Assembly (NCBI GenBank): GCA_028690215.1
Contig: JAQVBQ010000014.1
Span: 1 to 45,321, forward strand
Origin: Bacteroidales bacterium
Lineage (GTDB): Bacteria; Bacteroidota; Bacteroidia; Bacteroidales; UBA932
Direction of reading: 5' to 3'
Length of the DNA stretch: 45,321 nucleotides
Part shown: positions 8,730-16,824 of the stretch, piece after piece
Position numbering within the stretch: the stretch's first letter is position 1
Layout of the letters: each line of letters starts with the position of its first letter
The notes under the pieces: generated by a model
Databases searched by the model: none
Seen by the model: only the letters and a program-made list of their open reading frames with translations
What the model was told of the DNA's origin: nothing
Position numbers and translations under genes: made by a program

Positions 8730-9330
8730 TAAAACCCTGTCTGAATTTTTCTTGTACGAATCTATATAAAAAGTCAACTGTCTCATCAACTCCTAAGACT
8801 GAAGAGTTGATACAGAGATCGTAGGAATCAGCCTTGCCCCAAATTTTATTGCTGTAGAAATTGTAGTAGGCTGCCCTTTTTTTGTCTGTCTTTTCAATTA
8901 ATGAACGAGCCTCATTATCTGAAAGGTCGTTATGTTCCATAACTCTTCTGATTCTATCTTCAATATTGGCAGAGATGAAAATAGAGACAACCCCCGAATA
9001 ATCTTTGAGGATATAATCTGCACATCTTCCCACAAAAACAGAGGATTCCTTCTCCGCAATCTCTCTTATGACATCACTCTGTATCTTGAAGAGAGCATCA
9101 TTTCTAAGGCAATTGTCAGACATATAGAATATCCCGTCAAACATTGTATGATTGATTCTTTCATCCGCCTTTTCAAACACATCACTACTCAATCCGCTCT
9201 CTGCAGAGGCCAGTTTAATAAGTTCCTTATCAAAGAAAGAGTAACCAAGCCTTGAGGCAAGCCTCTCTCCTATCTCATGACCACCGCTTCCAAGCTGACG
9301 GCCGATACATATGACATGATTATTCTCCAT
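8722..9330 (-). CDS. Cytidylate kinase-like family protein
   Basis: The 202-residue protein belongs to the cytidylate kinase-like family (a P-loop kinase group distinct from Cmk proper). The N-terminal loop GRQLGSGGHEIG (10-21) is the nucleotide-binding loop in its atypical GRxxGSGG form. It is followed by LGYSFFDKELI, and later by SVFVGRCADYIL, RIRRVMEHNDLSDNEA and DKKRAAYYNFYS, the lid-like arginine-rich region. These proteins are common in Bacteroidales and Clostridia, but their substrate is uncertain. It is encoded 1 base after the MATE exporter stop, so the two are almost certainly cotranscribed. No membrane or signal segment is visible. Confidence 0.85.
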   Translation of the reverse strand: MENNHVICIGRQLGSGGHEIGERLASRLGYSFFDKELIKLASAESGLSSDVFEKADERINHTMFDGIFYMSDNCLRNDALFKIQSDVIREIAEKESSVFVGRCADYILKDYSGVVSIFISANIEDRIRRVMEHNDLSDNEARSLIEKTDKKRAAYYNFYSNKIWGKADSYDLCINSSVLGVDETVDFLYRFVQEKFRQGFII

Positions 9331-9331
9331 T

Positions 9332-10681
9332 TTATTTAGCGGTTTTAGTTACTCTGTAATGTTGAAAAAGTAAGTATGCTGTTATTATGCTAGCTAAAAT
9401 ATCTGCAACCGGAAGGCTGTACCAGACACCATTCACTCCGAAGAAGCTAGGTAATATCAGTAAAGATGGCAGCAAGAAGAGAACCTGTCTCGATAAAGAC
9501 ATAAATATAGCCTTACCCGGAATACCTATACTCTGGAAGAAATTTGATGTTACCATCTGGAAACCTATTATTGGGAAGAATATGAATACAATCCTCATTC
9601 CGGGAATAACAAGCTCTATAAGCTCCTTATCTGTTGTAAAGACAGATGCGACAGCCCGTGGGAAAAGTTCGCCGATTAAAAAACCGACAATCATCACCGA
9701 AGTTGCAAGTATAATCGTCTGCTTAAGCACTTTATTTACCCTGCCTATCTGTTTTGCTCCATAATTATAACCCGCTATCGGTTGCATACCCATATTCAGG
9801 CCCAAAACAATCATTACAAACAGTGCGGCAACCCTGTTAATGATTCCGTACGCACCGACCTGAAGATCGCCGCCATACTTAATCAGCCCCTGGTTAATAA
9901 TGATTACTATAACGCAAGATGCAGCATTCATCAGAAATGGAGCAAGACCGATAGAGAGAGAATCTTTAACAATCTTCTTCCTCAGTCTGAACATCCCTTT
10001 CTGAAAGTGTATGAGATTCTTCTTATTGTTGAACATTTTCAACTGCCAGATAAGCATGGATGTCTGAGCTATAACTGTAGCCAGTGCTGCTCCCTTTATG
10101 CCCCAGCCGGCTACATATATGAATATCGGAGCAAGAATTATATTTATTATTACAGATAATATTGTCGTATACATGGACTTTGCCGGGTATCCTGATGAGC
10201 GGAGCAGTGCGTTCAGCCCGAAATACATATGAGTCACCACATTACCAATAGATATAACAATCATATACTCTCTTGCATACGAAATCGTATCCTTACTGGC
10301 CCCAAAAAAGTAAAGAATAGGATCCAAAAATGAGAGGACAAAAATAGAATAAGTCACTCCTATTATTATATTCATTGTGAAGACATTGCCCAGTATGGCA
10401 TTGGCAGATGAATAATCCTTCTGTCCCAGCCTTAATGACATCAAGGCAGCAGCCCCGGCTCCCACAAGAGATCCGAATGCGGCACTGAGATTCATTAAAG
10501 GAAATGTTATGGCAAGCCCTGAAATGGCAAGAGGACCAACCCCCTGACCAATAAATATACTATCAATAATGTTGTAGAGAGATGATGCGGTCATAGCTAT
10601 GACCGAAGGAATTGCATACTGCAGGAGCAGTTTCCATATCCTCTCCGAACCCAACGTCGTCGGTGCTCCTTTTGTCTCCAT
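9332..10681 (-). CDS. MATE family efflux transporter (MepA-like)
   Basis: The protein has 449 residues from METKGAP with about 12 membrane segments in two homologous halves. Typical MATE segments are visible: YAIPSVIAMTASSLYNIIDSI near the start, LRSSGYPAKSM, and NMGMQPIAGYNYGAKQIGRV in the second half. Family members export cationic drugs and metabolites using Na+ or H+. The frame stays open to an ATG at 10765, but the -7 box TACCTTTG lies inside that extension (10703-10710) and the extra 28 residues do not resemble the family, so the start at 10681 is chosen. It shares the divergent region with guaB and is followed by the cytidylate kinase-like gene after 1 base. Confidence 0.92.
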   Translation of the reverse strand: METKGAPTTLGSERIWKLLLQYAIPSVIAMTASSLYNIIDSIFIGQGVGPLAISGLAITFPLMNLSAAFGSLVGAGAAALMSLRLGQKDYSSANAILGNVFTMNIIIGVTYSIFVLSFLDPILYFFGASKDTISYAREYMIVISIGNVVTHMYFGLNALLRSSGYPAKSMYTTILSVIINIILAPIFIYVAGWGIKGAALATVIAQTSMLIWQLKMFNNKKNLIHFQKGMFRLRKKIVKDSLSIGLAPFLMNAASCVIVIIINQGLIKYGGDLQVGAYGIINRVAALFVMIVLGLNMGMQPIAGYNYGAKQIGRVNKVLKQTIILATSVMIVGFLIGELFPRAVASVFTTDKELIELVIPGMRIVFIFFPIIGFQMVTSNFFQSIGIPGKAIFMSLSRQVLFLLPSLLILPSFFGVNGVWYSLPVADILASIITAYLLFQHYRVTKTAK

Positions 10682-10702
10682 ATTGTCAAGATTTAACAGA
10701 TG

Positions 10703-10710
10703 CAAAGGTA
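10703..10710 (-). promoter_or_regulatory. -7 promoter element for the MATE gene
   Basis: TACCTTTG on the minus strand matches TAnnTTTG exactly and lies 21 bases upstream of the ATG at 10681. No convincing -33 TTTG is found at the expected distance, so the call rests on the -7 box and on its position in the divergent region. Confidence 0.45.
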
Positions 10711-10806
10711 CAAAATGAGAAGTTAGATTTCTTGTTGTTTTGGCAATTAATTTGAATTTTAGCATTAACTTTATAGAAATAAGGAAAATTATTAATCTAT
10801 TTTCCT

Positions 10807-10814
10807 TACTTTTG
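10807..10814 (+). promoter_or_regulatory. -7 promoter element for guaB
   Basis: TACTTTTG matches TAnnTTTG exactly, 23 bases before the guaB ATG. The -33 region at the normal spacing (GAAA) does not match. The predicted leader is about 16 bases and contains AAAAAAAGG. Confidence 0.45.
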
Positions 10815-10837
10815 CCAAATTTTAAAAAAAGGTAACT

Positions 10838-12343
10838 ATGGCACAGATCGCAAATGATATCTCAAGGACATTCAACGAGTACCTCCTGATTCCCGGGTTG
10901 ACAACCAAGAGCTGCACACCGGATAAAATCAGCCTAAAGACTCCTTTGACAAAATTCTCCAAAGGATCCAAATCAGATTTAACTCTAAATATCCCTTTTG
11001 TGTCAGCGATAATGCAGTCTGTGTCTGACGACAAAATGGCAATTGCACTGGCAAGGAACGGTGGCCTCTCATTCATCTTCGGTTCACAATCCATTAAAGA
11101 CCAGGCTGATATGGTACGCAGGGTGAAGAAATATAAGGCCGGTTTTGTGGTCAGTGATGCCAACCTTACTCCCGAGCATACTCTTCAGGATGTGATAGAC
11201 CTCAAACTGGCAAATGGTTTTTCAACCATAGGCATTACAGATGACGGGTCATCCAACGGAGTGCTTCTGGGCTTGGTCACCAGCCGTGACTACAGACCGG
11301 GAGTAGATAGTCCCGAAAAGAAGATAAAGGACTTTATGACCCCTTTTTCAAAACTAATTACCGGAAAATACGGAATAACCCTTGACGAGGCAAACGACAT
11401 TATCTGGGACAACAAAATAAACGCCCTGCCGATAATAGACAAACAGCAAAGGCTTAAATACTTTGTGTTCAGGAAAGATTACGAGAACCACAAGAACAAT
11501 CCGCATGAGCTCCTGGATACTCATAAAAGACTTGTAGTCGGGGCCGGTATAAATACAAGGGATTATCTGGAAAGAATACCTAAGTTGGTTGAAGCCGGTG
11601 CGGACATTCTATGTATTGACTCTTCAGACGGTTTTTCTGAGTGGCAGATGGAAACCATAAAATTTGTCCGTGACAATTATGGCGATAAAGTTAAGATCGG
11701 AGCAGGCAATGTTGTTGATAAAGAAGGCTTTCTCTACCTTGCCAATGCAGGTGCCGACTTTGTTAAGGTTGGAATCGGAGGCGGTTCAATATGTATAACA
11801 AGGGAACAGAAAGGTATCGGACGCGGTCAGGCAACAGCACTGATTGAGGTTGCGCAGGCCAGAGATGAGTATTTCGAAAAGAGCGGCCAATACATCCCTA
11901 TTTGTTCAGATGGTGGTATCGTTCAGGACTATCATATGGTTCTAGCCCTTGCCATGGGTGCCGATTTTATTATGATGGGAAGATATTTTGCAAGGTTTGA
12001 CGAAAGTCCTACAAAGAAGCTGATGGTTGGCGGAACATATGTTAAGGAATATTGGGGAGAAGGTTCAAACAGGGCAAGGAACTGGCAGCGATATGATATG
12101 GGAGGTGTCGATTCTCTTAAGTTTGAAGAGGGAGTGGACAGTTATGTACCATATGCCGGCAAGCTCAGAGACAATCTTGACATAACTCTGGGCAAAATCA
12201 AGTCTACAATGTGCAGCTGCGGAGCATTAAGCATCGAGGAACTCAAGAGAATAGCCAAGATTACATTGGTTTCGTCTACAAGTATTATTGAAGGTGGTGC
12301 ACATGATGTCATTCTGAAAGACACCAAAAGCAATAGTCAATAA
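10838..12343 (+). CDS. guaB: IMP dehydrogenase (divergent clade)
   Basis: The 501-residue enzyme oxidises IMP to XMP with NAD+, the first step of GMP synthesis. Its N-terminal barrel segment has [12 protein letters not shown] and [25 protein letters not shown] pair occupies about 105-220 ([27 protein letters not shown]). The catalytic loop [13 protein letters not shown] carries the nucleophile Cys319 and Thr321. The length is normal, but the usual DTAHGHS is [11 protein letters not shown] here, and the flap sequence KGIGRGQAT replaces the usual AGVGVPQ. That places it in a divergent subfamily I associate with Clostridia and some other anaerobes rather than the common Bacteroides type. It stands alone, with a -7 box at 10807 and a strong terminator at 12384. 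Confidence 0.9.
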   Translation: MAQIANDISRTFNEYLLIPGLTTKSCTPDKISLKTPLTKFSKGSKSDLTLNIPFVSAIMQSVSDDKMAIALARNGGLSFIFGSQSIKDQADMVRRVKKYKAGFVVSDANLTPEHTLQDVIDLKLANGFSTIGITDDGSSNGVLLGLVTSRDYRPGVDSPEKKIKDFMTPFSKLITGKYGITLDEANDIIWDNKINALPIIDKQQRLKYFVFRKDYENHKNNPHELLDTHKRLVVGAGINTRDYLERIPKLVEAGADILCIDSSDGFSEWQMETIKFVRDNYGDKVKIGAGNVVDKEGFLYLANAGADFVKVGIGGGSICITREQKGIGRGQATALIEVAQARDEYFEKSGQYIPICSDGGIVQDYHMVLALAMGADFIMMGRYFARFDESPTKKLMVGGTYVKEYWGEGSNRARNWQRYDMGGVDSLKFEEGVDSYVPYAGKLRDNLDITLGKIKSTMCSCGALSIEELKRIAKITLVSSTSIIEGGAHDVILKDTKSNSQ

Positions 12344-12383
12344 TTATCAAGGCCTTACACCGGAAAACTGACAGACAAAATTT

Positions 12384-12411
12384 AAAGAGTGCCAAAATGG
12401 CACTCTTTTTT
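12384..12411 (+). terminator. Rho-independent terminator after guaB
   Basis: A perfect 10-bp stem, AAAGAGTGCC at 12384-12393 and GGCACTCTTT at 12399-12408, has a 5-base loop (AAAAT) and runs into a T-tract. It lies 40 bases after the guaB stop codon. Confidence 0.92.
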
Positions 12412-12474
12412 ATTGCCTCGTTATATCACATACACGCTTGATTATCAACGCTCAAACTTTTCAAAATATCCTTC

Positions 12475-12489
12475 TGGCACTTATTTTGA
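12475..12489 (+). promoter_or_regulatory. Possible sigma-54-like promoter before hsp20
   Basis: TGGCAC, 5 bases, then TTGA resembles the -24/-12 sigma-54 pattern TGGCAC-N5-TTGC except for the last base, which is normally an important C. The site lies about 50 bases before the Hsp20 start. No complete TTTG-N19-TAnnTTTG promoter was found in the same gap (12412-12540). A chance match cannot be excluded. Confidence 0.3.
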
Positions 12490-12540
12490 AATTTATTCCT
12501 GTGAAAACAATTTCTAACTAAAAGCATGGAGGATAAAATT

Positions 12541-12978
12541 ATGTCACTAGTTAAATTTTCTAATCAATATCCAAGTTTGTTCGACCGCTTTTTTGACAAC
12601 GATTTGTTTGACTGGTCGAACAGGAATTTCTCACTTACAAATACAACCTTGCCATCCGTAAACATCCTGGAAGATGAGAACGGGTTTGAAGTGGAGATGG
12701 CTGCACCAAGTCTGGAAAAGGGAGACTTCAAGATTGAACTCAACAACAACATCCTGACAATATCATCTGAAAAGAAACTTGAGAACGAGACCAAAGAGGG
12801 TCAGAGATATACCAGGAGGGAGTTCAGCTATCAGTCTTTCTGCAGGTCTTTCACCTTGCCTGACACTGCAGAAAGTGATAATATCTCAGCAAAGTACGAG
12901 AATGGTGTGCTTAAAGTCTCTATTCCAAAGAAGGAGGAGGCTAAGCCAAGACCAATGAGACAAATTGAGATCCAATAA
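12541..12978 (+). CDS. Small heat-shock protein, Hsp20 family
   Basis: The protein has 145 residues from MSLVKF. The alpha-crystallin domain spans about 35-135, with LPSVNILEDENGFEVEMAAP at its start, the signature YENGVLKVSIPKKE near its end, and a C-terminal IEI motif that mediates oligomer contacts. It is an ATP-independent holdase that binds unfolding proteins. The frame opens at 12526, but a perfect GGAGGA (12528-12533) sits 7 bases before the ATG at 12541. This is one of the few clear Shine-Dalgarno sites in the window, and it decides the start. Downstream, a small secreted protein gene starts 12 bases after the stop and shares the terminator at 13419. Confidence 0.95.
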   Translation: MSLVKFSNQYPSLFDRFFDNDLFDWSNRNFSLTNTTLPSVNILEDENGFEVEMAAPSLEKGDFKIELNNNILTISSEKKLENETKEGQRYTRREFSYQSFCRSFTLPDTAESDNISAKYENGVLKVSIPKKEEAKPRPMRQIEIQ

Positions 12979-12990
12979 AAGTCTTGCGCT

Positions 12991-13398
12991 ATGAATAAGT
13001 CAGTTATATCACTTTTCTGTCTTATGATTGTCACAGCCGGCGTTTTCGGCCAAACCGGAAGGATTGGCCAGCCGGCTTCTTCAAAACAACCAAAAGCAAA
13101 TATAAAGGTTAACAAAGAGTATGACAAGAACGGCAATCTGATAAGATATGACTCTACTTACACTTATGTCTTTATAGGCACTGATTCTCTGATAAAGGAT
13201 TCTTTCTTAAAGGAGTTTGAAGAGCGGTTTGACTCTTTCTTCCCCTCTTCACGTTCCCTGTTTTTTAATGATTTTTTTGTCAATGATTCATCCATAATCA
13301 GGTATAACGAGTATATGAAGAAACTTGACAAGTTATACAGAGAGATAGATTCTGTAAGACATGAGTATTTTTATGAGCAGTACAATAAAAAAAGATAA
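12991..13398 (+). CDS. Small secreted protein of unknown function
   Basis: The 135-residue protein has a clear signal peptide (MNKSVISLFCLMIVTAGVFG, cleavage near 20). The mature part is charged and rich in Asp, Ser, Phe, Tyr and Lys. A predicted helix near the C-terminus reads roughly YNEYMKKLDKLYREIDSVRHEY and could form a coiled coil. I do not recognise a family. It lies 12 bases after the Hsp20 gene and ahead of a terminator, so it is probably cotranscribed with the chaperone. A periplasmic stress role is possible but is only an inference from position. Confidence 0.75.
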   Translation: MNKSVISLFCLMIVTAGVFGQTGRIGQPASSKQPKANIKVNKEYDKNGNLIRYDSTYTYVFIGTDSLIKDSFLKEFEERFDSFFPSSRSLFFNDFFVNDSSIIRYNEYMKKLDKLYREIDSVRHEYFYEQYNKKR

Positions 13399-13418
13399 TC
13401 ACTCAATGTAAGTATCTG

Positions 13419-13451
13419 AAAGGTATCCGGTCTAAACCAGATACCTTTTTT
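13419..13451 (+). terminator. Rho-independent terminator after hsp20 and the secreted protein
   Basis: AAAGGTATC at 13419-13427 pairs with GATACCTTT at 13440-13448, with an inner GGT/ACC pairing, and is followed by T6. It has no T-run on the opposite strand, so it serves the plus-strand transcript. Confidence 0.88.
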
Positions 13452-13472
13452 ATTTCATTGTATTAATAGAAT

Positions 13473-15659
13473 TTAATCCAGTTCAAGTAGTTTCTCGCAA
13501 AGCTTTCCGGCTATAAAGGCAGATAGTTTTTTGTGCATGATGTCTACACTGCCATAACAGACTATCGGTAATGTCCATTCAAGCATTGCTATGTAATATT
13601 GGACAATAGACTTGTTTTCGGAGAGTGAACGGTTTGCATATTCTCTCATTTTGTATGAGAGGTTCACATTTCGTCTGACAATTTCCGGTATTTCTCCTTT
13701 CCATGTAAATGAAGGCTTTTTATCTAAAACGCTATGATCGTAGAAGGCTGAAACCATGTCAATAGTTTTCTTGATATTTTTAGGCGTATCCAACAATGCA
13801 CTCTCTATCATAAAAATTGCCTCCAACCTTGCAAAGTCGGAAACTACGGCTCTGGGTCTTGTTTCGGAAAAGTCAATTAGATATACATTCATATCCTTGT
13901 CCAGCAAGATGTTCTGCATATTGAGATCTCCATGACATACAGAAACATTGTAGTCAACCACTCTCTCCTCCCTCCTCTTATATTCATGCTTTAAAAACCA
14001 GTATGGGTTAATTTGCTCAACATCAATCCCGTCAAGAACAATATATTTATCGTCGGCAGATATATCCAGCTCCTTCTCCGCTACCTCACATAGATTTGGG
14101 AAGAATGTGAGCCTTGGGTCGTGCTCTTTATATTGCTGAATCTCTTTTTTAACCGGTTGTCCATACCAAGGATTGAGGATTTTAAGGAAAATCTTATCAA
14201 ACAAATTTTCAAGTTGTTCAATCGGCATTGTATTGAAATAGTGTGTCAGCCACTCCAGTTTAGTGCCCTCACCTCCAATTCCGACAAAGTTATACCTGAG
14301 AGCTCCTTTATCACAAAAGTTAACGGTTCCCAGCACCATTGCACTATTATTCATAATGTACGGAAGGGAGTAATTGGTACATCGCTCTGCCTCCCTGGAA
14401 ATAATATCCCTGCCGGCAATTTTCAGCACTGTAGGCCTCATTTTGCGACCCTCTTTGTCATATGAATCCACCTGAAAAGTCTCTGCAGAATATCCACCAT
14501 GTAGCATTTTAACAACTATTCTGGCCGAATCATCGTAGAGCTTTCTGGAGAGATATCTTTTATAAGGCTGCATTTCCAAACCTTCAGAACACTCCACCTT
14601 TACTCTCTCGCTATCAGGAGAAATCCATCCTTCAGAGCAGAATATCCACATTAACGGATTATTGAGAACAGGAGCAACATCTGTAGGTGTGACAGATACA
14701 ATATTGTCAATTGTAAGGTTGAGAGAGGCAAAAGAGAGGAAGGATTCCTCATTTTCCGGTTTGTAAATATTCATCAAAGAGAATCTGGCACCATAAATTG
14801 TTGTAGGGAATATCCCGTTTGCAGCATTCTCTGTTTTGAAAATCAAGGTTAAAGAGGGGGCTGTCTGATTGAAGTCAGCTATTGCAACAGCCCGTAGATT
14901 GTCCGGACAGGTTTTATCGGCAATGTGCATTAGCGCCTCTTTTAAATTTGTCATTGTCACGTTTTCAGGAGATATCACCCTGACTCTGCATGTTGCCTCG
15001 CCTTTCAAAGAGAAGGCCCTATCTATATACAAAGCACCCTTTGATGGTTCACTAACCACTCTGAAATCAGCAGGAATTGTTGTATTAAAAGGAATGAATC
15101 CGCAGCAATTTCCAATCAAAACAAAAATGCCCCTGTCGTCAGGTGAGTCATCTGTAGATTCCGCAGGAGAACCGACTCCTGATGCTATTACCAACTCATC
15201 ATATCCGACAATGTCAGGATCATACCACATAAATGAACGCATCCCCGGGTCAGCAAGACACTCAACGAGATATGTAACACCACCAAATTGTAATTCGTGG
15301 TTTTTTATCTTCTCTTCACTCATCAAGGCTATCCTCTTTCTTGCAACATCCTCATTTTTAGCTACCTGCAGCACGGGAATCAGTCCGGCCATCTCAAGCA
15401 CCATATACACCTCAGGTGAAAGATCTGATAAAAAAAGTCCGCCTCCTTTGGTTGTAAGACTTTTTGTAGCCATGATCAAAAGACGGATTCCGCTACTTGC
15501 CAAATAAGTGCATTTGGAAAAGTTAATAATGATATAGTTCTGACTATCAAGAAAAGAAGAAAGAGTCGATTCGAAGCTTTTACTGTTAATTGTGTCCAGA
15601 CGGCCCTCAGGAACAAGAGTTACCAGAGACTCAGTGCTTGAAGTTGTAATGTTGAACAT
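13473..15659 (-). CDS. STAS domain fused to a kinase-fold (APH/choline-kinase-like) domain
   Basis: The protein has 728 residues from MFNITTSS; the frame is open 18 codons further, but that stretch is hydrophobic and precedes the STAS fold. Residues about 1-112 form a STAS domain like SpoIIAA/RsbV, with candidate phospho-serines at 55-56 in YLASSGIRLLI. Residues about 125-370 form an unrecognised middle region containing GNCCGFIPF. Residues about 375-728 look like a complete aminoglycoside/choline-kinase fold: a glycine loop LHGGYS near 386-391, a candidate ATP lysine Lys413 in VLKIAG, the catalytic HGDLNMQN (His576, Asp578, Asn583), and the metal-binding Asp596 in LIDFSETRP. STAS domains usually act in partner switching, whereas this one is attached to a phosphotransferase. 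It is a monocistronic minus-strand gene. Its substrate is unknown. Confidence 0.8.
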   Translation of the reverse strand: MFNITTSSTESLVTLVPEGRLDTINSKSFESTLSSFLDSQNYIIINFSKCTYLASSGIRLLIMATKSLTTKGGGLFLSDLSPEVYMVLEMAGLIPVLQVAKNEDVARKRIALMSEEKIKNHELQFGGVTYLVECLADPGMRSFMWYDPDIVGYDELVIASGVGSPAESTDDSPDDRGIFVLIGNCCGFIPFNTTIPADFRVVSEPSKGALYIDRAFSLKGEATCRVRVISPENVTMTNLKEALMHIADKTCPDNLRAVAIADFNQTAPSLTLIFKTENAANGIFPTTIYGARFSLMNIYKPENEESFLSFASLNLTIDNIVSVTPTDVAPVLNNPLMWIFCSEGWISPDSERVKVECSEGLEMQPYKRYLSRKLYDDSARIVVKMLHGGYSAETFQVDSYDKEGRKMRPTVLKIAGRDIISREAERCTNYSLPYIMNNSAMVLGTVNFCDKGALRYNFVGIGGEGTKLEWLTHYFNTMPIEQLENLFDKIFLKILNPWYGQPVKKEIQQYKEHDPRLTFFPNLCEVAEKELDISADDKYIVLDGIDVEQINPYWFLKHEYKRREERVVDYNVSVCHGDLNMQNILLDKDMNVYLIDFSETRPRAVVSDFARLEAIFMIESALLDTPKNIKKTIDMVSAFYDHSVLDKKPSFTWKGEIPEIVRRNVNLSYKMREYANRSLSENKSIVQYYIAMLEWTLPIVCYGSVDIMHKKLSAFIAGKLCEKLLELD

Positions 15660-15746
15660 AATGCGGGTAATAAAAAAGTGACTAAAATTAAATAGAATTA
15701 TTGAACAAATCACTCAATTTTAACATAAATAAACATTTAATCAGAG

Positions 15747-15777
15747 ATTGAATGTCAATAAAAGGTTTTTAATTTTG
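15747..15777 (+). promoter_or_regulatory. Bacteroidetes-type promoter of the S33 peptidase gene
   Basis: ATTG (15747-15750), exactly 19 bases, then TAATTTTG (15770-15777) matches TTTG-N19-TAnnTTTG with one mismatch in the -33 box. The ATG of the peptidase gene is 26 bases downstream of the -7 box. Confidence 0.72.
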
Positions 15778-15803
15778 TAAACTGGAATTAAGACGTTCCC
15801 TTT

Positions 15804-16751
15804 ATGAGAAAATTTATATTTTTTATTATGATTTCAACAGTACTGACATCCTGTAATTCAAACACGGATAGTGTTAAGAAAAAGGTTATCGAAGGTTATG
15901 TCGAGGTAACCGGAGGTAAAATCTGGTACAAAATTGTAGGAGCAGATAAGAAAGGGGCACCCCTTCTCGTTGTTCACGGTGGTCCGGGTGCACCACACGA
16001 CTACCTGGAGCCTCTCGAAGCACTTGCAGATGAAAGACCGGTCATTTTTTACGATCAGCTCGGCTGCGGTAATTCTGACCATCCTACAGATACTCTCCTA
16101 TGGAAAGTTGAAAGATTTGTTGAAGAGATAAAATTATTAAGAGAGGAGTTAAAACTTGAAAGGTTCCATCTTCTGGGCCAATCCTGGGGTGCAATGCTTG
16201 CCACAGAATACCTTCTGAGAGAAAATCCCCGGGGGATACTCAGTTTAACATTGTCAGGACCGCTTCTCAGCTCTCCGAGATGGATTGAAGACCAGAACAG
16301 GTTGGTCACTCTCCTGCCGGAAAATATTCAGAAAACGATAAAGAAATGCGAGCAAAACGGGGATTTTTCTTCACAAGAGTATCAGAACGCAGTTCAGGAG
16401 TACTATAAAATACATCTCTGCCGTATGGATCCTCTGCCGGAGCCTCTTAACCGCACCAACAGTAAAATGGCTGTTAATATCTATCTATATATGTGGGGTC
16501 CGAGCGAGTTCACAGCTACCGGGACATTGAAGAGTGCCGATCTTACAGGTGAGCTCCACAAAGTAAAGGTACCTGTGCTTTTTACTTGCGGTGAGTTTGA
16601 TGAAGCAACACCTGAAAGCGTCAGATATTTTCAATCAAGAATTCCAGGTTCAAAGCTACATATAATGAAAGGGTGCTCACACTCCCATCATTTAGAGAAT
16701 CCTGATGAATATACCGAGGTAACAGGCAGATTCATTAAAAGTAACGAGTAG
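15804..16751 (+). CDS. Proline iminopeptidase-like alpha/beta hydrolase, lipoprotein
   Basis: The 315-residue protein has a lipoprotein signal with lipobox LTSC (Cys17), so it is probably anchored in the envelope. The alpha/beta-hydrolase core has the oxyanion segment VVHGGPGAPHDY (57-68), the nucleophile elbow GQSWGA with Ser127, the acid Asp266 in CGEFDEATPES, and a histidine in KGCSHSHH (His293). HGGPG together with GQSWG is typical of family S33 prolyl aminopeptidases and tricorn-interacting factor F1, which remove N-terminal residues from short peptides. All triad residues appear intact. The gene has its own promoter at 15747. Substrate preference, whether proline or broad, cannot be told from sequence. 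Confidence 0.88.
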   Translation: MRKFIFFIMISTVLTSCNSNTDSVKKKVIEGYVEVTGGKIWYKIVGADKKGAPLLVVHGGPGAPHDYLEPLEALADERPVIFYDQLGCGNSDHPTDTLLWKVERFVEEIKLLREELKLERFHLLGQSWGAMLATEYLLRENPRGILSLTLSGPLLSSPRWIEDQNRLVTLLPENIQKTIKKCEQNGDFSSQEYQNAVQEYYKIHLCRMDPLPEPLNRTNSKMAVNIYLYMWGPSEFTATGTLKSADLTGELHKVKVPVLFTCGEFDEATPESVRYFQSRIPGSKLHIMKGCSHSHHLENPDEYTEVTGRFIKSNE

Positions 16752-16796
16752 AGAGATTCACCATTTTTTTATATATTTACAATCAGTGAAAAAAAA

Positions 16797-16824
16797 TGAT
16801 TGAAAAAAACTGATTGAAAAAAAC
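16797..16824 (+). repeat. 14-bp tandem duplication at the start of the TPR-HTH gene
   Basis: TGATTGAAAAAAAC occurs twice in direct succession (16797-16810 and 16811-16824). The second copy contains the TTG start codon used by the downstream gene. The ATG that overlaps the first copy (16796) runs into the TGA of the second copy after five codons. Confidence 0.9.

Noticed and set aside
14869-15507. A 212-codon open frame on the plus strand.
   Set aside because: It lies wholly antisense to the STAS-kinase gene, has no family features, and is explained by codon composition of the opposite strand.
16796-16813. ATG at 16796 as the start of the TPR-HTH gene.
   Set aside because: The frame meets TGA after five codons (16811-16813), so it cannot be the start unless the duplication is different in other strains.
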